DNA of 64,000 bases, taken from assembly GCA_045107045.1 (NCBI GenBank), contig JBGCFR010000007.1, forward strand, positions 1 through 64,000, written 5' to 3'. Source of the stretch: Putridiphycobacter sp045107045. Its GTDB lineage: Bacteria; Bacteroidota; Bacteroidia; Flavobacteriales_D; Crocinitomicaceae. This document shows, piece after piece, positions 57,037 to 64,000 of the stretch; the stretch's first letter is position 1, and each line of letters starts with the position of its first letter. The translations under genes were made by a program, and so were the position numbers. Below the pieces are notes generated by a model. That model was not told the DNA's origin. It saw only the letters and a list, made by a program, of their open reading frames with translations, and searched no databases.

Positions 57037-58245
57037 ATGAATTTAAATTTTTTTACAGCTAAATTTCCATATACTACTGCTGAACCTATTGTTGAGAATG
57101 AGTTCCCTTATCTTGCTGACAGTTTTAATAAAATAAAAATTTTCACACATTCTACTTTTTCAAAACCTGTTTTTAAACGAACAGTACCAGAAAATACTGA
57201 AATTGTTGATTTATTTGATTTTAATGAAATAGAATTGACATTCAAATATAAAATTCAAATTCTTGCATTCTTTTTAGTAGAATTTGTCAATTGCCCAAAT
57301 AAACGTTTTTTTATAAAAAAAGCAAAATTGTGGTTAAGTTATTTAAAAATAGCTGCTAAAAAAGCAAAGCATATTGAAGATTTTAATTTATTGCTACCAA
57401 ATTCAGTTAATTATTCATATTGGATGAATGATTGGGCTTTAGTTTTGACCTTCTTAAAAAGGCGAAAAACAGTTTCGAATTTCGTATTTAGGTGTGGGGG
57501 ATTTGATATTTGGGATGAACGCCACCCAGGAAATTATTTACCGTTTAGGAGTTTAATTTATAGATATGCTGATCAAGTAATGCCGAATTCCAAAATCTCA
57601 GAGGAATACATTAAATCTAAAACTAAATTTAAGAGTAAAGTAAATCATAAGTATCTGGGAACAATTGATTGCGGAATGGGTTTCACTGAAGTAGATAATG
57701 ATATACTTACAATTGTTTCATGTTCAAGTATTATCCCGCTTAAACGTGTAGAGTTAATAATAGAAATTTTGGCAAATGTTGAACGTAAGATTAGATGGGT
57801 TCACTTTGGTGATGGAAAACAAATGAACGATTTGAAAGTTCTTATCAAAAAGAAATTGGATAAACATGAAGTTGAGTTAAAAGGAATGATTTCAAATTCA
57901 GATATTATGAAATTTTATACTGAAAATTGCATAGACCTGTTTATAACAACAAGTTCTACCGAAGGGCTGCCTGTTTCAATTCAGGAAGCAATTAGTTGTG
58001 GAATTCCAATTATTGCGACAAATGTAGGCGCAATGACGGAGGTAGTGAATGAAGTAACTGGCATATTAATCGAAAAAGATTTTGATGTTCGGGAAGTAGC
58101 AAATTTACTTGAAAACTGGCAAAATAGTACATTTAATACTGAAAATAGGAGGGAAGAAATCCGACGGTTTTGGCAGTTAAATTTTGATGCTAAGCAAGTT
58201 TATCCGAGCTTTATTTCTGATATTAAAAGCATATCGAACTATTAG
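57037..58245 (+). CDS. GT-B glycosyltransferase (family 4)
   Basis: 402-residue family 4 enzyme. Features are FFTAKFPYTTAEPIVENE near the start, IVSCSSIIPLKRVELII, WVHFGDGKQMNDL and the donor block TTSSTEGLPVSIQEAISCGIPIIATNVGAMTEVV (around residues 310-345). The ATG at 57037 is preferred over an in-frame TTG at 57013, since homologous enzymes start with this N-terminus. Overlaps the convergent GT2 gene by four bases. Confidence 0.92.
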   Translation: MNLNFFTAKFPYTTAEPIVENEFPYLADSFNKIKIFTHSTFSKPVFKRTVPENTEIVDLFDFNEIELTFKYKIQILAFFLVEFVNCPNKRFFIKKAKLWLSYLKIAAKKAKHIEDFNLLLPNSVNYSYWMNDWALVLTFLKRRKTVSNFVFRCGGFDIWDERHPGNYLPFRSLIYRYADQVMPNSKISEEYIKSKTKFKSKVNHKYLGTIDCGMGFTEVDNDILTIVSCSSIIPLKRVELIIEILANVERKIRWVHFGDGKQMNDLKVLIKKKLDKHEVELKGMISNSDIMKFYTENCIDLFITTSSTEGLPVSIQEAISCGIPIIATNVGAMTEVVNEVTGILIEKDFDVREVANLLENWQNSTFNTENRREEIRRFWQLNFDAKQVYPSFISDIKSISNY

Positions 58246-59249
58246 TTTTTTGATTTAATGGAAGAAGTAATTAAGTATTTTACTTTAGAAAAAGAAATCA
58301 GACCATTTGTAATGATATAGGAAAGTGCTTTTTGAGGTGAGTAGTCCGCTATGTCGAAAAAAATTTTTTCTTTTTTTGCCCTTAGAATTTTTGTAATAGC
58401 GTTCTTTTCATAACCGCCATTTTTTAACGCTTCTTCAATTACTTTGAAATAAGGTTTTAATTTATTTAAATCAATTTGTGACACATTGGCCCTTGCCATT
58501 GCCCAATGCAAATCTAGCGTTTCATTATTCGGTTGAATTGATAATTGGTTTAGAATGTACTTATACACTTTATAATGTCTTGCTTTTTCATCATTTCTGT
58601 GCTTAGCAGTTGTGTTTTGACCCTCTATCCGATACTTTATTAAAGGAGTAGGTAGGTTATGCATTTTGTAACCCTTAGTACTTAGGTCAAACCATAATAC
58701 CCAATCTTCTGCCAACTGAAATTCTCTTTTATACACAAGGTCTTCTTTTTGAACTAAGTCTCTATTTATCATTACAGATGGATGACAAATTTGATTATTA
58801 AATACAAGCCCAGTTTTAATCAAAGCATTTGTTTGGTATAGTTTCACTAATTTATTTTCAATTCCAAAATTATCTTGAAAAGAGCCAACAACGGCTATAT
58901 TAGGATTGTTTTTAAGATACTCGTACTGAACTTTAAATCTATTATTATAAGCTATATCGTCAGCGTCCATCCTAGCTATAAAATCACCTTTTGCAGCTTT
59001 TATGCCAATATTTAGGGTGTCAACAATACCACTGTTCTCCTTTTTTTCAATAATTATTATTCGAGAGTCTTTAAATTCTTTTACTTTTTCAATTGAATTA
59101 TCAGTTGAACCATCATTGACTACAATGACTTCAAAATCAGTAAAAGATTGTTGCAGAATAGATTTTAAAGTATCAGTAATAAATTTTTCGGCATTGTATA
59201 ACGGAATAATCACTGATATTTGAGTTGGAAGATCCATTATTTTTTCCAT
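58242..59249 (-). CDS. Family 2 glycosyltransferase
   Basis: 335-residue GT-A enzyme: ISVIIPLYNAEKFITDTLKS, VVNDGSTDNSIEKV and the metal motif ARMDADDIA (about residues 93-101). C-terminal helical region about 220-335. Start could also be the ATG at 59237. Likely acts with the neighbouring GT-B enzymes on one surface glycan. Confidence 0.93.
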   Translation of the reverse strand: MEKIMDLPTQISVIIPLYNAEKFITDTLKSILQQSFTDFEVIVVNDGSTDNSIEKVKEFKDSRIIIIEKKENSGIVDTLNIGIKAAKGDFIARMDADDIAYNNRFKVQYEYLKNNPNIAVVGSFQDNFGIENKLVKLYQTNALIKTGLVFNNQICHPSVMINRDLVQKEDLVYKREFQLAEDWVLWFDLSTKGYKMHNLPTPLIKYRIEGQNTTAKHRNDEKARHYKVYKYILNQLSIQPNNETLDLHWAMARANVSQIDLNKLKPYFKVIEEALKNGGYEKNAITKILRAKKEKIFFDIADYSPQKALSYIITNGLISFSKVKYLITSSIKSKN

Positions 59250-59258
59250 AATAATAAA

Positions 59259-59288
59259 AAAACCGCTACAAATAGATGTAGCGGTTTT
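59259..59288 (-). terminator. Terminator of the repeat-rich T9SS cargo gene
   Basis: Perfect 12-bp stem (AAAACCGCTACA 59259-59270 with 59277-59288), six-base loop, T-run on the minus strand. Separates the cargo gene from the GT2 gene. Confidence 0.88.
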
Positions 59289-59307
59289 ATATTTAATTTA
59301 GGTTATT

Positions 59308-61773
59308 TTACTTTGAGACAAATATTTTGTCCGTCTTTAAAATATTTCCGTTTGTATCTTTTACATGTACAATATACAATCCTTCAGCATAGTCATTTAC
59401 TATAACTTTATGAACTGAATTCATTGCTGTTGCAGTGTAAACCATTTGTCCAGTTGTAGAATAAATTGAGACATTATACTGGTTTAGGTCAGTTACAATG
59501 TTTACGATATCTGAAGTTGGATTTGGATAAACATTTAATGAAATATTACTTAAGCCAATTTGCTTAGAATTCTCATTAGAATTTTGACCAAAAGTAATCT
59601 CTCCTTCTTCTTTTTCAGAATCGTTATTGATTTGGTTTAATTCAATAACATTTTGTGGTTCTAACGAGTTAAACTCATCACCATCATTAAGTGCCATTGC
59701 TAAAGTTCCTGGGGTTGTGATAGTACAAGCAGGACCATATGTTCCTTCTACACCATTAACTATTGCTAAAACTTCTACACTATATGGAGTGTTCAAATCC
59801 ACAATTCCAGCAAATCCAAATGAATTACTTTGGAATCCTCTAATACTTTCAACCGGTGTTGAAACAGTAGCTAAGTTTGTAAACCTGAACTTATATTGTG
59901 TCGCACCAGCAACTGACTGAGCTAAAAAGAAAGTGTTAAAGCTAGGAATAACAGTTCCACAATCACTTACAACTTGTGTAGTTGGAACACTAGTAGGAGC
60001 ATTTAATGTACAAGGTGCACCGTAGTTACCCCATATTCCGCCTACTTTGGCTCTTACTTCTAAAGTATATGAAGCGCCAACTTCTAATAAACCAACACCA
60101 GCTAAGGTTGTTGTATGGAATCCTTTCACAACATTTGCATCAGATGCAGAACCAATACCAGTAAATTGGAATTCATACTCTGTAGCACCACCAACTGTTG
60201 TTACTGTAAACGGATCGTTAAAAGCCGTCAATGTAGCACCACAACTTGTAATTCCAGTAGTTGGAATTGCAGGAGAAGTTAAAGTACAAACATTTCCATA
60301 GTTTCCATAAGCGCCGGCTACTTGAGCTTTTACTCTTACATTATACACTATGTTTTCAGTTAGCAAACCAAACGTTATCAATTTAGCTTGGTGATTTGGA
60401 CGTATATATTCAATTGCTGGTGAACCAGGATTAGTTATATCCGTAAACTCAAATGTATATTCAGTTGCTCCAGGCACTACAATAGATCTGAAAGTTTCTG
60501 AGAAAGATGTAAGTGTCGCATTACAAGACATTGCATTTAATTCAGGAGTTGGGATTGTTTGCGGAGAATGTACAAAACAAGATGTACCGTAAATTCCAAA
60601 ATCACCAGCTACCTCTGCTTTAACTCTAACTCTATACGTTGTATTAGGATCAGTTAATCCAGCAGCATTTAAAGAAGTTGTGGTAGTAGCAACAGTAATA
60701 GAATCTAATGTGTTTAAACCATCAGTTAGGTTTTCAAAAATGAATCTATATTGTGTTGCTGAACCTACAGCGTTTGCTGAAATTGGATCAGTATCTGCTA
60801 TTGTTTGCAATCCACAGCTTGCCACGTCTAAATTAGTTAAAGGAACAATAGTTGGTGTAAATAATACACAAGTCGCACCATAATTCGTATAAACTGCAGG
60901 TAATGCAGTTCCTAATCTTACTCTTACTCTTACATCATATGCAGCAAACGCAGTTGATATTCCTGCAGCTGTTAAAGTAGTTGTTCTTGAACCACTAACG
61001 TGTGTTGTTGGTGCACCACCAGCTTGATTCGTATACTCAAATTCATATTCAGATGCACCAGGCACGTTAACAGCTTTAAAAGACTGACCGAATGTATTTA
61101 ATTGTTGCCCACATGCAGCTTCTAAAGATGTAGAAGGTAAACTTGCAGGTGCTTTAACTAAGCAAATGCCACCATGAGGTCCAGTAACTCCACCAGTAAT
61201 AGCTGCTACAGTTACTTCGTATATTGTATTTGTAGTATAAAGACCAGCAGTAGATAAACTCATTTTTCTATTAGCTGAAGCAAGCACAGTTGTTGTTACT
61301 CCACCACCTTGAGGTGTAAGTCTAAATTCATAACCTGTAGCTCCAAACACTGATTTACATTTAAAGGTTGAGTTAAACAAGGCTAAAGCAGGAGGGTTAA
61401 TTCCAATACAAGTAGTTAATTCTGAAGTAGGAACTGTTCCTGGTGCGCTAATAACACATGAAGCACCCTGTGGACCGTAAGGATTACCTATAGTTTTTGC
61501 TCTTACTCTAACATCATAAGAAACTCCATATGTAGTCAAGCCAGCCATGGCCAAAGAAGCTGTGTGGTAGCCTCTAACAAGAGTAGTAATAGTACCTGAA
61601 ACTTGTTCAGTAAATTCGAACTCATATTCATCAATATTAGCAATACCATTACATCTAATTAGTTCATTAAGAACAGTCATGGTTGTTCCACAATCGTAGG
61701 ATTCTATCGCTACAGTTTGCGCAGTTGCTGAATAACTTAGTATCAACAGCCATAAGAAGGAAAATTTTTTCAT
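59308..61773 (-). CDS. Seven-repeat secreted protein with T9SS type A sorting domain
   Basis: 821-residue exported protein. Signal peptide (about 18 residues, ending SATAQ), then seven repeats of about 95 residues, an acidic linker and a C-terminal T9SS type A sorting domain (LNVYPNPTSDIVNI ... GLYIVHVKDTNGNILKTDKIFV) recognised by the secretion machinery. Each repeat has a Cys near its start (for example SCGATL), a GATEYEFEFT-like strand, a YDVRVRAKV-like strand and a second Cys in GNYGAPCTL, suggesting one disulfide per unit in a fibronectin-like fold. Probably released or attached to the surface. Function unknown. Confidence 0.9.
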   Translation of the reverse strand: MKKFSFLWLLILSYSATAQTVAIESYDCGTTMTVLNELIRCNGIANIDEYEFEFTEQVSGTITTLVRGYHTASLAMAGLTTYGVSYDVRVRAKTIGNPYGPQGASCVISAPGTVPTSELTTCIGINPPALALFNSTFKCKSVFGATGYEFRLTPQGGGVTTTVLASANRKMSLSTAGLYTTNTIYEVTVAAITGGVTGPHGGICLVKAPASLPSTSLEAACGQQLNTFGQSFKAVNVPGASEYEFEYTNQAGGAPTTHVSGSRTTTLTAAGISTAFAAYDVRVRVRLGTALPAVYTNYGATCVLFTPTIVPLTNLDVASCGLQTIADTDPISANAVGSATQYRFIFENLTDGLNTLDSITVATTTTSLNAAGLTDPNTTYRVRVKAEVAGDFGIYGTSCFVHSPQTIPTPELNAMSCNATLTSFSETFRSIVVPGATEYTFEFTDITNPGSPAIEYIRPNHQAKLITFGLLTENIVYNVRVKAQVAGAYGNYGNVCTLTSPAIPTTGITSCGATLTAFNDPFTVTTVGGATEYEFQFTGIGSASDANVVKGFHTTTLAGVGLLEVGASYTLEVRAKVGGIWGNYGAPCTLNAPTSVPTTQVVSDCGTVIPSFNTFFLAQSVAGATQYKFRFTNLATVSTPVESIRGFQSNSFGFAGIVDLNTPYSVEVLAIVNGVEGTYGPACTITTPGTLAMALNDGDEFNSLEPQNVIELNQINNDSEKEEGEITFGQNSNENSKQIGLSNISLNVYPNPTSDIVNIVTDLNQYNVSIYSTTGQMVYTATAMNSVHKVIVNDYAEGLYIVHVKDTNGNILKTDKIFVSK
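59701..61716 (-). repeat. Array of seven degenerate coding repeats
   Basis: Seven units of roughly 95-100 codons, starting near DCGTTM, TCIGIN, ACGQQL, SCGLQT, SCNATL, SCGATL and DCGTVI. Similar in protein sequence but well diverged, so the array is old rather than freshly duplicated. Confidence 0.8.
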
Positions 61774-61796
61774 TTTTTTTTTATTATAATTTAGAC

Positions 61797-61804
61797 CAAA
61801 GATA
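61797..61804 (-). promoter_or_regulatory. Predicted -7 box for the T9SS cargo gene
   Basis: Minus strand TATCTTTG (61804-61797), 23 bases before the ATG at 61773. Confidence 0.5.
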
Positions 61805-61989
61805 GTTAATTATCGACAAAAGGCAATAATTATGCGATTAATTTTAATAAAAGTATAAACTATAAGAACTTGTTTACCCATGATTAACGCAAAATGACTT
61901 ATCCTTCACATTACAAAATTTAAAGGTTTAACTTTTATGACAAAGATTAAAATATAATTAGATGATGATTATACAACCTGATTTTATTA

Positions 61990-61997
61990 TAGATTTG
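61990..61997 (+). promoter_or_regulatory. Predicted -7 box for the second acyltransferase gene
   Basis: TAGATTTG, exact TAnnTTTG match, ten bases before the ATG at 62008; leader would be a few bases at most. Confidence 0.5.
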
Positions 61998-62007
61998 CAC
62001 AATAAAA

Positions 62008-63084
62008 ATGGGAATTCTAAGGACATTATTGGCTTTATCTGTCGTTTTAGCGCATAGTAGCTCTCTATTTGGAATTGAATTAGTTGGCGGGCAATTAGCG
62101 GTGCAGTCATTTTATATGATTTCAGGTTTTTATATGACAATGGTACTTAATGAAAAGTATGTGGCGGCCAATTCAAGCTATAAGTTGTTTATTACCAACC
62201 GAATTTTGAGATTGTTACCTGTTTATTGGGTAGTTCTGGTTTTAGCGGTACTACTGTCCTTAATTATCTTCTTTGATGATAATTCATCTATTTTGACACC
62301 TTTTCACATGTTTCAAGAATTCGGTAATGTCATGAGTATTCCATCTATCATTTTCATCATTATAGCTAATTTAATTACTCTTTTTCAAGATTGGATTGTT
62401 TTTTTAGGATTAAACCTGAGTACTGGAGGTTTATTTTTTACCAGTAGTTTTTTGGATACCAATCCATTGCTCTATAAATTTCTATTCATTCCGCAAGCTT
62501 GGACAATTGGTGTAGAAATTACATTTTATTTGATCGCGCCCTTTATAGTTAGAAGAAAATTGAAACTAATTATTGTACTCATAATTAGTTCCGTGCTTTT
62601 ACGGATTCTATTAATGCAAAATGGATTTAATCACGATCCTTGGACTTATAGGTTTTTTCCAACGGAATTGGTTTTCTTTCTACTGGGAACCATTGCATTT
62701 CATCTTTACAAGAAGGTTTCTAAACAAAAGATATCAAAGAATATTTTGATAGGTATTTACTGTTTCGTATTCCTAAGTACTTTTATATACAGTCGAATTG
62801 ATATGGAATATAAAATGATTTGCTATTTGGTTATTTTCTTATGCTCAATGCCATTTGTATTTCTATTGAGTAAAAATTGGAAAATTGATCGGTATATCGG
62901 TGAGCTTTCATACCCCATTTACATTTCCCATATGTTAGTATCAACTTTTATTACCTATTTTAAAGTGCCATTATACGGTGGGAAAACATTTATACTGGTC
63001 TTAATAACTATCATTCTGTCTGTTATATTGAATGAGTTAGTTGCAAAAAAGGTTGAAGTCATTCGACAAAAAAGAATTAAATAA
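62008..63084 (+). CDS. Acyltransferase-3 family membrane protein
   Basis: 358-residue OafA-like O-acyltransferase with about ten membrane segments. The helix-1 histidine is present (LRTLLALSVVLAHSS, His16), followed by SFYMISGFYMTMVL and NRILRLLPVYW (about residues 67-77). Unlike the family member at 34975-36087 it keeps the expected active-site histidine. Likely acylates a surface sugar. Converges with the T9SS cargo gene. Confidence 0.93.
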   Translation: MGILRTLLALSVVLAHSSSLFGIELVGGQLAVQSFYMISGFYMTMVLNEKYVAANSSYKLFITNRILRLLPVYWVVLVLAVLLSLIIFFDDNSSILTPFHMFQEFGNVMSIPSIIFIIIANLITLFQDWIVFLGLNLSTGGLFFTSSFLDTNPLLYKFLFIPQAWTIGVEITFYLIAPFIVRRKLKLIIVLIISSVLLRILLMQNGFNHDPWTYRFFPTELVFFLLGTIAFHLYKKVSKQKISKNILIGIYCFVFLSTFIYSRIDMEYKMICYLVIFLCSMPFVFLLSKNWKIDRYIGELSYPIYISHMLVSTFITYFKVPLYGGKTFILVLITIILSVILNELVAKKVEVIRQKRIK

Positions 63085-63100
63085 TCACTAAATAGATATT

Positions 63101-64000
63101 TTATCTTTTGATATATTTTAGTGTACTTCGTTCCCGATCAAGAGTTATTAGATACGCAATATATAATCCGCTTGGTAAACTAGAAAAATCAAATTGATCG
63201 GCATTAGAAATTGTACTTATCACTTGTCCATTTGAATTATAAATATATAAGGTGTGCGGAGTACTAAGTAGGCTCTTATCTATTAAAAGCAGTTCATCTA
63301 CTATTGACATTGCAGAAAAAACATTATCATATTCATTATTAGAAAGACAATCTATAAAATTAACTATAATACTATCACTGGCAACGCATTGATTTGAGTC
63401 GGTAACAGTTAAAATATACGTGTCAGATAAATTCACATTTATATTTTGCGTTGTTTCAGTTGTATTCCAATAAAAAGATAGGTTGCCTAATGGACCAGTC
63501 AGTTCTATTGTATTATAATCGCAGGTTGTAGTATCATTTCCTAAGGTAAATGCTAAGTGTGCAGTGCTATTCATTTGCACATGAATTGTATCGGACGTTT
63601 CACAGTTATTAGTATCTGTAATGGTTAACCAGTTATTGAATGTTTGTTTAGCATAAATATTATTAGTTGTGCTATCATTTGACCACAAAAAATCAAAGTT
63701 TCCAGTTGGCCCTTCAATAAGCAAAGAATCATAATCACAAATTGTTGTGTCATTTCCTAAATTAAATTGAACACTTGGAAAATTAGAAATTGAAATAGTG
63801 TCTGATTGGAAACAACCACTTGTATCTTCAATGTTTAACCAATACATATCGGGTTGACTAACTATTAAAAAATTATCATTTGAATTATCAGACCAGTCAT
63901 AAGTTAGATCACCTAAAGGAGGGGTTAAATAAATTGAGGTACCAGGGCATATAGTAGTATCATTTCCTAAAGAAAATGGTACTAGATTAGAATGCGAAAT
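63101..64000 (-). CDS. Repeat-rich secreted protein with T9SS sorting domain (5' end outside window)
   Basis: The frame stays open from the right edge, so the protein begins outside the window. Three repeats of about 75 residues are visible, each with LGNDTTIC or LGNDTTTC followed by a GPxGNxxFxW-type strand and ending xxTDxxxC, a PKD/Ig-like surface repeat common in Bacteroidota. The last 70 residues (HTLYIYNSNGQVISTISN ... LPSGLYIAYLIT ... LKYIKR) match a T9SS type A sorting domain. Likely a large adhesin-like cargo of the T9SS in this window. Confidence 0.88.
   Translation of the reverse strand: MSHSNLVPFSLGNDTTICPGTSIYLTPPLGDLTYDWSDNSNDNFLIVSQPDMYWLNIEDTSGCFQSDTISISNFPSVQFNLGNDTTICDYDSLLIEGPTGNFDFLWSNDSTTNNIYAKQTFNNWLTITDTNNCETSDTIHVQMNSTAHLAFTLGNDTTTCDYNTIELTGPLGNLSFYWNTTETTQNINVNLSDTYILTVTDSNQCVASDSIIVNFIDCLSNNEYDNVFSAMSIVDELLLIDKSLLSTPHTLYIYNSNGQVISTISNADQFDFSSLPSGLYIAYLITLDRERSTLKYIKR

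Overview
The window looks like a chromosomal segment of an AT-rich Bacteroidota bacterium, probably a member of the Flavobacteriales or a close relative. The reasons are a complete type IX secretion/gliding core (porP-like, gldK, gldL, gldM, gldN) plus a PorG-like barrel; two secreted proteins with T9SS type A C-terminal sorting domains; several lipoproteins; many promoters with the Bacteroidota -7 box TAnnTTTG, often only a few bases before the start codon; and almost no Shine-Dalgarno sequences. No rRNA, tRNA, CRISPR array, integrase or intact insertion sequence was seen. Most of the window is ordinary chromosome; the region after about 40 kb is more accessory in character.

Layout. 0-5.7 kb: a LytTR response regulator cut by the left edge, a PhoX-like lipoprotein translationally coupled to an orphan ABC ATPase, peptide deformylase, a TPR lipoprotein and a divergent polysaccharide deacetylase. 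5.7-6.1 kb: gene-poor, with a possible degraded coding remnant. 6.1-8.4 kb (minus strand): lipoprotein, RimK-like ligase, aspartoacylase-like hydrolase. 8.4-14.7 kb: LuxE-like acyl-protein synthetase, ppk1-ppx, VanW-domain protein, MscS channel. 14.6-22.5 kb (minus): cupin and YwqK-like protein, groES-groEL, and the operon miaB / sigma-54 activator / lptE / TPR protein / secG. 22.7-33 kb (plus): topA, a formimidoylglutamase-like protein with altered metal motifs, then porP-gldKLMN closed by a strong terminator. 33-40.7 kb: ABC-F ATPase, acyltransferase, lnt, Gre-like protein, folE, MFS transporter, DUF4890-like protein.

40.8-64 kb is a cell-surface region. It has an MBOAT O-acyltransferase with an SGNH-like partner, an M16 peptidase pair (one active, one degenerate), an FMN dioxygenase, a PorG-like barrel running straight into two glycosyltransferases, two large paralogous proteins that join a CotH-kinase-like domain to a right-handed beta-helix, three more glycosyltransferases, a seven-repeat T9SS cargo protein, a second acyltransferase and, at the right edge, another repetitive T9SS cargo protein.

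How the genes may work together (inference): the T9SS core and PorG would export the two sorting-domain proteins. The glycosyltransferases and acyltransferases could build or decorate the surface glycan to which such cargo is attached. The two CotH/beta-helix proteins, one membrane-anchored and one a lipoprotein, sit among the glycosyltransferases and are the best candidates here for an undescribed surface-modification system. Two perfect or near-perfect inverted repeats, one around the MFS start codon and one at the predicted 5' end of the T9SS operon transcript, are the most striking regulatory candidates.
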